64,000 bases of DNA from Gloeotrichia echinulata CP02 (GCA_038087035.1 CP051187.1:1736001-1800000); one strand, 5' to 3'. Counted from the stretch's first letter, positions 16,536 to 25,172 are shown. The notes: generated by a model from the letters alone, not told the origin. Numbers and translations are program-made.

Positions 16536-18031
16536 TATTTACTATCCTGAATGTATTTTTTACCAGTTTTCAAACACTCAGATGCTTTCTGTAATTCCAT
16601 TCCCAAATATCCAGCATGATCTGGACGTATTGAAGGCGAAGACGAGCAGATTTCTCTGAGCAATTTCAACGGATCTTTACTAGAATAGCAACTTACAACC
16701 TCACCACTCCCTGGAGTTGTCTGTGTAACAACTATCTTGTTTTCTACAATTTCAATTAAGAAGTTTCCGGCTGGGTCGTAGTAATCAAGTTTTTTACAAA
16801 TGGCGGTATACTGTTTTTGAATTAGCTGTTCAGCATTACTCCACGTATCATCATAGATATGAGCAGACTGACTTATGGTAATCAGTGGTCCCCTTTTTAA
16901 TTGATAGTCAGAATGTTGAGCAATTTGATTTATAATATGTTTTTGCAGAGCCAATAATCCCATTGCATTTGCAGGCCATGCAGCAAACATATCATTACTT
17001 CTGAGAGTAGCAGTTAAGGATAATTCATTATCTACAACTCTCAGCCAAATGTGATTTAGACAAGGACTACCGCCTTTTTCATGATCTTTCACATCCCATA
17101 GGGTCATTACTGCACTAGCAGCATCAATTTCTCCAATTAATTTTTGAATCACTTGGTCAATTTGATCGCGTCCAAACCAGGAACGTAACCGCTGACCGTA
17201 TGTATATTTCAACCCTTCTCGATAGGGTGCATCATCTAAAATTTGGCAAATATATTCTTCTAGAAAACTCCGGTCAATTGGTAAATAATTCGGTTCGGGA
17301 AAATAAAAATCCTCTGGCTCATCAGTAACAATTGCCATCAAATCAATTAATTCTTGCCATTGTCCATCATACCCAGTTGGTCGAATTGTCCCCGTTGTCT
17401 TAATGCGATGAATAATTTTTACCCAAGTTTCGGCTATTGTCTTACCTTCAATTCTGTGTCCGTAGCGTGTCCCTGGTAAAACAACGGGGTAAATGGTAGA
17501 CATGGGGAATTCTAACGGTAAACCCCAGGGTTCAACAGTTTCCCGTTGAGCATAAGATTTCACCAAAGTACAAGCTTCATTGATTGATTTTGCTTCTATG
17601 TACTCTATAGAATTTCGCAGTGTTTCTAGAGCATTGGCATCAATTTCAATATCAATGTAACCAGGAATAGCAGAGCGAATTACCCAGCATCTGCGTCCAG
17701 TGTCGCTTAAACCTTCTGCAAAACCGTGACGGAAAAAGTCCTTCAAGCACTCACATGCACCAGCATTGCTGTCCTCCTTCGTGGCGTTCAATATCACTAA
17801 GTAGCGGACGTGGGGATTATACAACAAATTGCGAAGCAGTAAATTCAGTCCCCGTGTGGGTGAGTAGAGTTGCCCAATTACAGCATACTCATGTGGATGT
17901 AATTGTTTTTGCACCGTACCTTTTACAGTCCACCCTGTAATCACAGCGGTCTGTCCTTGACCATAAATTAGTTGGTTAGGCTTGTGCAGTGGCTTGTATT
18001 GAAATTGGGTTGCCTGACTGGTTGCTGTCAT
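16535..18031 (-). CDS. Thymidylate synthase (ThyA-like) with extra N-terminal and C-terminal DUF4346-like domains
   Basis: 498 residues, about twice a bacterial ThyA. The middle shows the ThyA core: Cys near residue 324 in GGSPCLNHIWLRV, then LSLTATLRSNDMFAAWPANAMG, the equivalent of the RSxDxFLGxPFN segment. The N-terminal part (PHEYAVIGQLYSPTRGLNLL, RYLVILNATKED) is not ThyA; the C-terminal part (DPAGNFLIEIVENKIVVTQT ... GYLGMELQKASECL) looks like DUF4346. It should make dTMP from dUMP with methylene-tetrahydrofolate, fed by the coupled dCMP deaminase. The ATG at 18031 is only about 10 bases from an insertion-sequence scar, so its promoter region is transposon-derived. Confidence 0.82.
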   Translation of the reverse strand: MTATSQATQFQYKPLHKPNQLIYGQGQTAVITGWTVKGTVQKQLHPHEYAVIGQLYSPTRGLNLLLRNLLYNPHVRYLVILNATKEDSNAGACECLKDFFRHGFAEGLSDTGRRCWVIRSAIPGYIDIEIDANALETLRNSIEYIEAKSINEACTLVKSYAQRETVEPWGLPLEFPMSTIYPVVLPGTRYGHRIEGKTIAETWVKIIHRIKTTGTIRPTGYDGQWQELIDLMAIVTDEPEDFYFPEPNYLPIDRSFLEEYICQILDDAPYREGLKYTYGQRLRSWFGRDQIDQVIQKLIGEIDAASAVMTLWDVKDHEKGGSPCLNHIWLRVVDNELSLTATLRSNDMFAAWPANAMGLLALQKHIINQIAQHSDYQLKRGPLITISQSAHIYDDTWSNAEQLIQKQYTAICKKLDYYDPAGNFLIEIVENKIVVTQTTPGSGEVVSCYSSKDPLKLLREICSSSPSIRPDHAGYLGMELQKASECLKTGKKYIQDSK

Positions 18032-18039
18032 CGAACTCT

Positions 18040-18500
18040 TTGGGTCTGAAACCCCGTCCTTATAGGACGGCTTTATATTGAATGAATTTAGATACCATTA
18101 CCGCCTTGGGATTGGTTAGTTCGGTGTGCTTTTGTGTTGCACTTTCAACGGGACAGTTGCCGTTTCAAACCTCCCAATCCTGTACGCATAATGTTTGGAC
18201 TTTCGTCCCTCCCTTTCGGGGTAATGTTAGCTTCTCCCAAGGGGAGACGCTGCGCGAACGCCAATGTTTTAAGAGCTTTTTGGACTAGCAGCACTGTTCC
18301 AGTGACCTTAGAACTGTTTAACCACTAGTGACAGAGCGAGGAACTAGCTAGCCTTCGGCAACGCCAGGGGCGAACGCATTCTCCGGTGTCGTGACTCAAA
18401 AAACGTAGTCAATTAAGACGTAGGCTGGTCAGGACGGCTTGCTTGATTTCTCTTACAAGCCTCATGCCTTTAGGCTGAGGTTCCTGACGGTTGGCTAAAA
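18040..18500 (-). mobile_element. Probable decayed TnpB-type IS end with structured RNA-like segments
   Basis: Read on the minus strand this stretch has many small hairpins with tetraloop-like turns (GACGAAAGTC, CCTCAGCC/GGCATGAGG) and finishes at a terminal hairpin CCGTCCTATAAGGACGG at about 18053-18069. The flanks of that hairpin (GGGTCTxxAxxCC and GACGGCTTT) resemble those of the hairpin at 33390-33430. No intact transposase is left. It also holds a small dispersed repeat (AGCCTTCGGCAACGCC). The remaining bases to 18660 show nothing else recognisable. Best guess is the 3' end of an IS200/IS605-type tnpB with its guide-RNA scaffold, or an orphan omega-RNA-like element. Confidence 0.35.
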
Positions 18501-18664
18501 TCAAATCCAAATATTATCCCATAATTTCACAAGCAATAGTCTAAGAGTTAACCGTCAACCGTTTCTCATAAAGATTACGCAGGCTCTGTTCTAGCCACAA
18601 CAAGGGTTTTCACTCCTTTGTGGCTAAATTACGTAACTTCTACTTTACAAAAGTTAATGAATAC

Positions 18665-18682
18665 GTTACACTTTGTTACATA
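18665..18682 (+). promoter_or_regulatory. HLR1-like site (RpaB binding) upstream of the hli gene
   Basis: GTTACACTTTGTTACATA matches the cyanobacterial high-light regulatory element (two GTTACA half sites 10 bases apart, one mismatch). It lies 22 bases before the hli start codon. RpaB is known to bind HLR1 at hli promoters; binding here is inferred. Confidence 0.6.
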
Positions 18683-18704
18683 AATAAAAAAGCGAGAAAG
18701 TTCC

Positions 18705-18920
18705 ATGCGTACAAATGCTTCTATTGTTGATGACCAGGGTCTAATGAACAACTTTGCGATCGAGCCAAAGGTGTATGTAGATGAGCAAGGCGATCGCACT
18801 GGATTTACACCCTATGCAGAACTCCTCAATGGTCGTTTGGCAATGATAGGTTTTGTTTCTTTAATTGCATTAGAAGTTGTTACGGGACATGGTATATTTG
18901 GTATTTTGGCAAGTTTGTAA
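18705..18920 (+). CDS. hliA: High-light-inducible protein (one-helix chlorophyll a/b-binding-like)
   Basis: 71 residues with a single membrane helix carrying the chlorophyll-binding motif ELLNGRLAMIGF (ExxNxRxAMxG). The hydrophilic N-terminus is about 40 residues, including TGFTPYAELLN. Such proteins sit in thylakoids, bind chlorophyll and carotenoid near photosystem assembly intermediates, and protect during light stress. An HLR1-like site lies directly upstream, supporting high-light control. The exact paralogue letter cannot be decided. Confidence 0.9.
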   Translation: MRTNASIVDDQGLMNNFAIEPKVYVDEQGDRTGFTPYAELLNGRLAMIGFVSLIALEVVTGHGIFGILASL

Positions 18921-19040
18921 CAACAATTGCTTTCGATTTTAATAACGAAATTTTTAACAAATGTGGAGACGGGATATATATATTTCGTCTCTAATTTATT
19001 GGTATCTTAAAAATGTCAAGTTAAATTAACCAGGCTATCT

Positions 19041-19622
19041 ATGGTTTTAACTGCTTCTACGATGTTGCCGCTAGGCACTAAAGCGCCAGATTTTCATCTA
19101 CCAGAAGTGGTAAATGAAAAGACGATTTCAGTATCTACCTTTGCTGATAAAAAAGCGCTATTGGTAATGTTTATTTGTCGGCATTGTCCGTTTGTAAAGC
19201 ACATTCAAGAACAATTGGCGCTCTTAGGAAAAGATTACTTTAACAGTGATTTAGGAATTGTTGCCATCAGCACCAATGATGCAAAAAAATACCCCGATGA
19301 TGCACCAGAGTCTTTGAAATTAATGGCGACAGAACTTGGGTTTAAATTTCCCTTGTGCTACGACGAAACGCAGGAAACAGCGAAGGCTTATACAGCAGCT
19401 TGCACACCAGATTTTTTTCTATTTGATAGCGATCGCCAACTCGTTTATCGTGGACAATTAGATGATAGTCGTCCCAGTAATGGCAAACCTGTAACCGGTG
19501 CAGATTTACGCGCTGCTATTGAGGCGTTGCTGGCGGGTCAGCCTGTACCTGATGAGCAAAAGCCAAGTATTGGCTGCAATATTAAATGGAAACCTGGGAA
19601 CGAACCCAGTTATTTTAGTTAA
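19041..19622 (+). CDS. Thioredoxin-like/peroxiredoxin-fold protein (AhpC/TSA)
   Basis: 193 residues with the thioredoxin fold of the AhpC-TSA/Redoxin class: LGTKAPDFHLPEV, LLVMFICRHCPFVKHIQEQL, GIVAISTNDAKKYPDDAPES and a C-terminal CNIKWKPGNEPSYF. The CRHCPF active site has two cysteines spaced as CxxC, more like a thiol oxidoreductase than a 1-Cys peroxiredoxin. No signal peptide. Conserved in cyanobacteria; substrate not known. Single gene. Confidence 0.85.
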   Translation: MVLTASTMLPLGTKAPDFHLPEVVNEKTISVSTFADKKALLVMFICRHCPFVKHIQEQLALLGKDYFNSDLGIVAISTNDAKKYPDDAPESLKLMATELGFKFPLCYDETQETAKAYTAACTPDFFLFDSDRQLVYRGQLDDSRPSNGKPVTGADLRAAIEALLAGQPVPDEQKPSIGCNIKWKPGNEPSYFS

Positions 19623-19682
19623 GTTAGGGATTGGGGATTGGGAGTTAAGAGTTAGGAATTAGGAGTTAGGAGTTAGGAGTTT

Positions 19683-19830
19683 TCCCCAATCCCCAGCGAT
19701 GCACTGAGCTTGCCGAAGTGTCCCCAATCCCCAGCGATGCACTGAGCTTGCCGAAGTGTCCCCAATCCCCAGCGATGCACTGAGCTTGCCGAAGTGTCCC
19801 CAATCCCCAATCCCCAATCCCCAATCCCTA
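19683..19830. repeat. Tandem small dispersed repeat, about 38-bp unit
   Basis: Three full units CCAGCGATGCACTGAGCTTG + CCGAAGTGTCCCCAATCC, then CCCCAATCC septamer-like runs. The reverse complement of this unit is the building block of the arrays at 10391 and 58046-58281. Confidence 0.75.
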
Positions 19831-19838
19831 TTCCCCAA

Positions 19839-20351
19839 TTAATGCTTGATTTCCAAATTGAGGATGTAGCATCCCAGTTGGACTTTTTCTGACCACAATT
19901 CGTATTCCACCCGCAAATGCTCTGGTAAGGGGTTTCCGGTGAGCGTCATAGCTTTAGTAAAATTACGTAAGCGAATGGGATCATTTGGTTGCAATGATTC
20001 CGTTGGCAACCAATAACGACTAATACCATAAACGCCCTGTTCCCAGAAGTGGCGGTAACTCACTTGACCGTTTCCTTGCATGGTCATGATAACGCGGTAA
20101 GGGGAAATCTCCAGCCACAAAATTCTGGGGCTACTGGGGGCGAAAACTTTGCTGGTCTGTTGGGCTACCTTGTCCTCTGGACTTAGGGAAGTCGCCATTT
20201 TGGAACTAATTAGTGGCGGTGCAGTCAATAATAAATGAAATCGGTCAGTATCTTTTTGATACAAAGTACCGGCAGTTTCGACCACAGACCAAACAGGTAG
20301 GTCAGTGGAAATAAGTGATAAGCACACGGGCTTGCGGTGATGGGTCAGCAT
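19839..20351 (-). CDS. Conserved-looking hypothetical protein
   Basis: 170 residues, soluble, no signal peptide. Notable stretches are PVWSVVETAGTLYQKDTDRF, SPRILWLEISPYRVIMTMQG and YGISRYWLPTESLQPNDPIR, rich in aromatic residues and beta strands. The composition and codon use look like a genuine cyanobacterial gene. I do not recognise the family and assign no function. It stands alone between two repeat blocks. Confidence 0.65.
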   Translation of the reverse strand: MLTHHRKPVCLSLISTDLPVWSVVETAGTLYQKDTDRFHLLLTAPPLISSKMATSLSPEDKVAQQTSKVFAPSSPRILWLEISPYRVIMTMQGNGQVSYRHFWEQGVYGISRYWLPTESLQPNDPIRLRNFTKAMTLTGNPLPEHLRVEYELWSEKVQLGCYILNLEIKH

Positions 20352-20588
20352 GGGAGCGATAAGGGCTAAAAGCTATTGAACAAAATGAAATCAACACCAG
20401 GGTATTCAGCAGGTCAGGGTAAGCAACTAAATAATAAAACATCCTTAGATATTAACTGAATCTGCTGATTTGGTAAGCTACGTAAATAAAATGAAAACAA
20501 GTATGTACTAAAGTTAAAAAAAACAAATTTTATGCTGAATATACGTAGATAAAGATCTCAGTAAGTCAACAGGGCCAATACACGAAGT

Positions 20589-20781
20589 TAGGACTTACGC
20601 ACTGTACAAATTTGGCATGGTATGATTTTACCAAAATACGTTGTTTCAGGCTTTGATTAATTATTACTTTGATGGTAAACAGACCCGCGTTTTCGGGGTT
20701 TAGCAATGCGCTTTACCCCTACGACATCTCCGGTTTTTTGGAGCCACATATTTTGTGTTTTTTGTCAATGCGTAAGTCCTA
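20589..20781. mobile_element. 193-bp MITE with TAGGACTTACGCA ends and 5-bp target duplication
   Basis: Perfect 13-bp inverted repeats TAGGACTTACGCA / TGCGTAAGTCCTA. GAAGT flanks both sides exactly (20584-20588 and 20782-20786). The interior includes a GATGGTAAACAGACC segment shared with the TTACAGC-type repeats. A related copy with a decayed right end is at 39138-39300. Confidence 0.75.
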
Positions 20782-20925
20782 GAAGTAGCTGTTCAAAAGT
20801 CAGTGTATCCTAAATGTCGGCATTTAGCAGAATAGGACTAAAGCTGCGTGTCACACGAAAAAAAACTTCTTATTTCCCTCCTTGCTTGCGCTTAGGGGCT
20901 AGGGGCGGGGTCTTATTTTCAAATC

Positions 20926-21052
20926 AGGTCGCCGCAAATAAACCATACTGCTTAAAGTCGTCATTTGTCATTTGTCATTTGTCATTTGTCATTGGTCATT
21001 TGTCATTTGTCATTGGTCATTGGTCATTGGTCATTGGTCATTGGTCATTGGT
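20926..21052. repeat. Remnant element end plus TCATTTG/TCATTGG heptamer array
   Basis: Begins with AGGTCGCCGCAAATAAACCA, a left end of the element family at 14965 and 54615, and runs straight into a tandem heptamer array GTCATTT/GTCATTG (about 20960-21050). No right end was found. From 21053 to 21443 I see only AT-rich DNA upstream of the BON gene. Confidence 0.65.
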
Positions 21053-21443
21053 GTAGCCCTGCGTTGGAGGAGTGAACAGTCAACCGTGTGATTTTGTATC
21101 TGTAGGTTGCAAATCTTAAAGATTTATAAATATATAGGCTATATTTCATAGTTTTTGTTTCCCTATATGTATTGTATAGTTTCATCCCCAAAAAACTAGA
21201 CAAGCTATAATCAAAAGATCGGTGGCATAATTAAATACTTTCAAAAAGTATTAAACAACTAGCCGCGCTTTTTTTCGTACTGTTCTCTTTGTTATCACAT
21301 TGAGTAATTTTACGGTTACATAGGCATAATTTTAGCAGCAATAGTATTTTTGCAACATTTGTAAATGTGATTTTGTCCACTATTATCTAACTACCAGCCA
21401 CGCTAAACTACGTATGTAATTTTGCATTGGAGAACTTACAGTT

Positions 21444-21794
21444 ATGGGTTGGTTAGAAAGACTTTTTGGACAAGAGAAACCTGAAGATGCTCAAGTTAAC
21501 CCTGATGCAACTTTAGTGGCTGAAAACTCTTCAGAAGGAGAAATTACTCCTCCTGAACGGGTGGGACTAAATGGGGAATATGATCAAAGTGGTCTAGCAA
21601 AAAGAGTCGCCCTTGCTTTTGACGTTGACTCGCGTTTCGATGAGATTAATTCTGTCTATGTTGCTCAGTTGGGAGGTACAGTTGTTTTAAAAGGGCAAGT
21701 CCCCAATCAAGATATTCTGGATCAATTGGTTGAGATTGCTAAAGAGGTTAACGGTGCTACGGATGTTGTGACAGATGAAGTTACCGTTGGCTAG
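21444..21794 (+). CDS. BON-domain protein
   Basis: 116 residues. Residues 1-45 are acidic linker after MGWLERLFGQEKP; residues 50-116 form one BON domain (LAKRVALAFDVDSRFDEINS ... GGTVVLKGQVPNQDILDQLV ... VNGATDVVTDEVTV). BON domains bind phospholipid or proteins and are common in envelope-stress proteins; no signal peptide is present here. A GGAGAA ribosome-binding site precedes the ATG. Role not defined. Confidence 0.88.
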   Translation: MGWLERLFGQEKPEDAQVNPDATLVAENSSEGEITPPERVGLNGEYDQSGLAKRVALAFDVDSRFDEINSVYVAQLGGTVVLKGQVPNQDILDQLVEIAKEVNGATDVVTDEVTVG

Positions 21795-21968
21795 AGTAGT
21801 TGTCTTTAGTAATTTGGGGTTATATTAGCCAACACAGGCTAGCACCATGATAAATTCCAGTGGTATCTTGTGTTTTCAACGCCAATTTTTTCAGGTAGCA
21901 CTCTTGTGTAAGTGTTACCTCTATTTTCCATCAAAATTCTCGTGATTTTTATCTGTGGTAAATTTTCA

Positions 21969-22388
21969 ATGAACACTCAACTTAAACATCATCAGTGGAG
22001 TATCAGTCTGACATTATTAGCGGTTTTAATGCTTACCAGTTGTGGTAAAAAGCCTGAAGAACCTGTTAGCAGCACCCCTGAAAATCCCACTGCTATTTCT
22101 CAGGTTAAGTCTTCTCCTACTGCTGCGACTTCAACCTCTAAAAAGCCAGGCGAATCTGGAACTAAAGCTGTTATTCCCCCAGAAGCCGAAAAGCTAGGAG
22201 TTAAACCTCAAGGGGAAACTACTTGTCCTAGCGATGCACCTGTTAAGGGTAACATCACTAAGAAAAGAGGTAATATCTACCACGTCGCCAAGTCTCCTGA
22301 TTATAACAAAACTAAGCCAGATATCTGCTTTAAGGATCAAGCCACAGCCGAAAAAGCTGGTTTTCGTGCGCCTAAGCAAGCAGGCTAA
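21969..22388 (+). CDS. Small lipoprotein of unknown function
   Basis: 139 residues from the ATG at 21969, preferred over a start 57 bases upstream because it gives a clean type II signal peptide: MNTQLKHHQW, a hydrophobic core SLTLLAVLMLTSC with lipobox LTSC, then a Lys/Pro/Thr-rich linker. The C-terminal 60 residues (GETTCPSDAPVKGNITKKRG, IYHVAKSPDYNKTKPDICF) resemble the small sporulation/nuclease-like 'YHxxxxPxY' modules seen in secreted cyanobacterial proteins. Lipid-anchored in the envelope. Function unknown. Confidence 0.82.
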   Translation: MNTQLKHHQWSISLTLLAVLMLTSCGKKPEEPVSSTPENPTAISQVKSSPTAATSTSKKPGESGTKAVIPPEAEKLGVKPQGETTCPSDAPVKGNITKKRGNIYHVAKSPDYNKTKPDICFKDQATAEKAGFRAPKQAG

Positions 22389-22400
22389 GTAACGATAGTA

Positions 22401-22471
22401 TTAGATTTTGGATTTTGGATTTTGGATTGAACGGTGAATTTAAAATCTAAAATCTAAAATCTAAAATCTAA
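22401..22471. repeat. Octamer repeat forming a long inverted repeat
   Basis: Left arm TTAGATTTTGGATTTTGGAT and onward; right arm AAATCTAAAATCTAAAATCT. The arms pair imperfectly into a long AT-rich hairpin downstream of the lipoprotein gene and could act as a terminator. A GTTGAATGTTGAATG run follows. Confidence 0.6.
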
Positions 22472-22579
22472 TTATTAGGGTTGTTGACCGTTGAATGTTG
22501 AATGTTGAATGTTGACAATCAACAGTTAACAGTAAACGGTCAAGACGATGAAATATGCTAAGTACAGACAGCTTAATCC

Positions 22580-22870
22580 CTACTCAGCATTGAGGATTTT
22601 TGGTACTTTGAAAAATTCGCCTTCCTGTTCAGGCGCACTGTTGAGGATGGCTTCTCTGTCAGGATAGGGTTGTAAATTATCCTCTCGCGTCACATTGCTA
22701 ACATCAATTGCGCGTGTTGTTGGGGGCACATCGCTAACATTTAGTTCACTCAGCTGCTCGATATAATCTAGAATACTTCCTAGCTGGGTGGTAAATTGCT
22801 CCTCTTCTTCTGGTGACAATTCTAAACGAGCGAGAAGAGCTACTTTGCGGACTTGTTCACGATCAATCAT
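22580..22870 (-). CDS. gatC: Aspartyl/glutamyl-tRNA amidotransferase subunit C
   Basis: 96 residues with the GatC pattern: MIDREQVRKVALLARLELSP, EEEEQFTTQLGSILDYIEQL, LNVSDVPPTTRAID and DNLQPYPDREAILNSAPEQEG. GatC is the small stabilising subunit of the GatCAB enzyme that makes Gln-tRNA from Glu-tRNA; cyanobacteria need it because they lack a glutaminyl-tRNA synthetase. GatA and GatB are not in this window. Monocistronic or with ycf3 upstream across a repeat. Confidence 0.94.
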   Translation of the reverse strand: MIDREQVRKVALLARLELSPEEEEQFTTQLGSILDYIEQLSELNVSDVPPTTRAIDVSNVTREDNLQPYPDREAILNSAPEQEGEFFKVPKILNAE

Positions 22871-22871
22871 A

Positions 22872-23010
22872 AGTTGTTAGTTGTTAGTTGTCAGTTGTCA
22901 GTTGTCATTTGTCAGTTGTCATTTGTCATTTGTCAGTTGTCATTTGACAAATGACCAATGACCAATGACCAATGACCAATGACCAATGACTAATGACTAA
23001 TGACTAATGA
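22872..23010. repeat. Heptamer tandem repeat array with inverted halves
   Basis: GTTAGTTGTCAGTTGTCATTTG-like units switch at about 22940 to the complementary sense (GACAAATGACCAATGACCAA), so the two halves can pair. Lies between ycf3 and gatC. Confidence 0.7.
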
Positions 23011-23011
23011 C

Positions 23012-23533
23012 CTAAAAGAATACGTCAATTTGGACTCGCCCAGTGGTTTTCAGCCAGTTTTGGGCTTCGATGTAGTTATTGGGTGCCATACGAATTGCTC
23101 TGACCCAATAATCTGCTGCTTGATCAAATAGCGCCTCACCACCGTCGTGATCGCCGGCTTCTTTAGCTTTTTCGCCTTTGTAATGATAAATCACGGCGAT
23201 GTTGTTTAAGGCTTGGGGTAGACGTGGATTCAACTCAAGTGCTTGGTGATACAATTCTAAAGCCTTTTCGTGGTCTCCGTTGCTGGCATAGATCAGCCCC
23301 ATATTGTAGAAAATATAGCCGCGATCATTGGAGTCTTCCTCTAGTGTGAGGGCTTCTTCGTAATAGTCTAACGCTTCGGCATATTCACCTTCCGCTTGTG
23401 CGGACATACCATCTCGGTAATAAACAAAGGCTTCCTTGGCTTTTTTGTTGGTTGGCAGTATCTTCAATATGATATCTGCCATGACTGTAAAAGATTTGTC
23501 AATAAAGTTATCGTTTTTCTGTGTTCTTGGCAT
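23012..23533 (-). CDS. ycf3: Photosystem I assembly protein Ycf3
   Basis: 173 residues, the standard Ycf3 length, with the highly conserved start MPRTQKNDNFIDKSFTVMAD, ILPTNKKAKEAFVYYRDGMS, and three TPRs (EYAEALDYYEEALTLE, YIFYNMGLIYASNGDHEKAL, PQALNNIAVIYHYKGEKAKE). Ycf3 is a thylakoid-associated chaperone that assembles PsaA/PsaB with Ycf4 partners. No partner gene adjoins. Confidence 0.96.
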   Translation of the reverse strand: MPRTQKNDNFIDKSFTVMADIILKILPTNKKAKEAFVYYRDGMSAQAEGEYAEALDYYEEALTLEEDSNDRGYIFYNMGLIYASNGDHEKALELYHQALELNPRLPQALNNIAVIYHYKGEKAKEAGDHDGGEALFDQAADYWVRAIRMAPNNYIEAQNWLKTTGRVQIDVFF

Positions 23534-23689
23534 ATTTGCTTCTATGGTATTGCAGCTATTGGCTTTCTGGAACTGACCACCTCTTAAGTTAATTTAACTG
23601 ATTTGCGGGATAATTCTTCTCTTTGATGGGGATGATCGACTCTGGAGTATTATTTTGAGCTTTGTTCACCAAAGTCCTAACTTCTGTGC

Positions 23690-24010
23690 GTTAAGAGCGG
23701 GACTCTAGGTGTAAGCGGAGGTAGTCCGCAGGCTTTACGTGACGCTACGCGAACCCACCGTGGAAGCCCTTTGGTTTTTCAGGAATCAACCCCCAGCGTA
23801 ACTGGTGAAATTCACGTTTGGCGCTTTTAGGATTATATAACACAGTTGCTACTAGCTGCCTATGTGCAATGTTGTATTCGGTTGCCAAATCCGGAACTGG
23901 CTGGACACAAGCTGTCGCTAGGGGGCTGTCTGGTAATTCAAATTTACTAAACGTAGATATACTTTTTCCTCAAATCCGCTACCAGAGAAGCACCGCTGAC
24001 AAATGATATT
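23690..24010 (+). other. Gene-free block, possible IS remnant or structured RNA
   Basis: A short open stretch (about 23694-23830) would encode a TnpB-tail-like peptide (PLVFQESTPSVTGEIHVW) but has no start. It is followed by CCGGAACTGG ... GCTAGGGGGCTGTC (about 23891-23934), which loosely resembles the core of IscB omega-RNA/HEARO RNAs. No transposase or IscB gene adjoins. The identity is unresolved; the rest of the gap to 24195 is AT-rich without features. Confidence 0.25.
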
Positions 24011-24195
24011 TATTTTTATTGATAGAAATACCAGAAATAAATAATACGCCATATTTTTATTTTTTGAAATAATTATCTTTGGTAGCAAGATGCTAAATAT
24101 AAAATAAAAATTAGCCTGTTTATAGGAAATCATTTAGTAATATATTGTATCTTAAAGCCTCGATTTTTCAATTATTCTTCATTATATTTTTTGGC

Positions 24196-24810
24196 ATGGA
24201 AACGCTACGTCTGTACGATTTTTTACCTTCAGGAAATGGCTATAAGTTACGTCTGTTATTGACACAACTGGGTATGCCATTTGAGAGAGTAGAGGTTAAC
24301 ATTACCCAAGGCGAGACCCGAACACCAGAATTTTTAAGTAAAAACCCTAACGGTAAGATTCCCGTTTTGGAAATTGAACCAGGGAAATACTTAGCAGAGT
24401 CAAATGCGATATTAGTGTTTCTGAGTGAAGGTACAGAATTCCTGCCATATGAACGCTTTTTACGCGCACAAGTGCTGCAATGGCTATTTTTTGAACAGTA
24501 TAGCCATGAACCTTTTATTGGGACATCCAGATATTGGATATCTATTTTAGGTAAGGCTGAGGAATATGAAGAATCCATCAAGCAAAAACGGGAATCAGGC
24601 TATGGAGCACTTAGGGTGATGGAACAACATTTATCATCGCGCAAATTTTTTGTAGCCGAGCGTTATACTATTGCTGATATAGCCTTATTTGCCTACACTC
24701 ATGTAGCTGATGAAGGTGGGTTTGATTTGAGACAATTTCCCGATATCCAAGCTTGGATAGAACGAGTTAAAGCCCAACCAGCATATATCAGCATTACACA
24801 AGATGTATAG
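24196..24810 (+). CDS. Glutathione S-transferase family protein
   Basis: 204 residues from the ATG at 24196, chosen because the thioredoxin-like domain starts there (METLRLYDFLPSGNGYKLRL); a start 51 bases upstream would add a hydrophobic tail not typical of the family. N-terminal GST domain: LLLTQLGMPFERVEV, KNPNGKIPVLEIEPGKYLAE, ESNAILVFLSEG. C-terminal helical domain with YTIADIALFAYTHVADEGGF, the N-capping box. Cytosolic glutathione conjugation or thiol transfer; substrate unknown. Confidence 0.9.
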   Translation: METLRLYDFLPSGNGYKLRLLLTQLGMPFERVEVNITQGETRTPEFLSKNPNGKIPVLEIEPGKYLAESNAILVFLSEGTEFLPYERFLRAQVLQWLFFEQYSHEPFIGTSRYWISILGKAEEYEESIKQKRESGYGALRVMEQHLSSRKFFVAERYTIADIALFAYTHVADEGGFDLRQFPDIQAWIERVKAQPAYISITQDV

Positions 24811-24950
24811 TATAATGTCATCTATCCAGAGACTGATTTAATTAGTTACCAGGCTTGGCCTGGTAACTAAAAATATATATATTATAGGAGTAAAATCGTA
24901 ATTCGTAGCCAGAGAGAGCAATGAGATATTTTCCGCCTGAGTTAGGATGA

Positions 24951-25172
24951 CTAGATATCAATTTCTACTAGCTTTTGCCTGGAGGATAAACCAGACTTAA
25001 TTCTGATATCAGATTTTGGCACATCAAAATTTTCTGCTAGTAGTTTAATTAACTCTTCATTAGCTTTGCCATCTACTGGCGGAGATTTTAAATGTACAAT
25101 CAGGCTACCATCTGATTGTTCGGCAATTTTTTGCTGTTTGGAATTAGGTTTAACTTTAACTTTTTTTTGCAT
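24951..25172 (-). CDS. DUF167/YggU family protein
   Basis: 73 residues: MQKKVKVKPNSKQQKIAEQS, LIVHLKSPPVDGKANEELIK and IRIKSGLSSRQKLVEIDI are the signature of the YggU/DUF167 family. Function unknown in general. Its start lies 17 bases inside the end of the upstream DUF2809 gene, so both form one operon. Confidence 0.9.
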   Translation of the reverse strand: MQKKVKVKPNSKQQKIAEQSDGSLIVHLKSPPVDGKANEELIKLLAENFDVPKSDIRIKSGLSSRQKLVEIDI

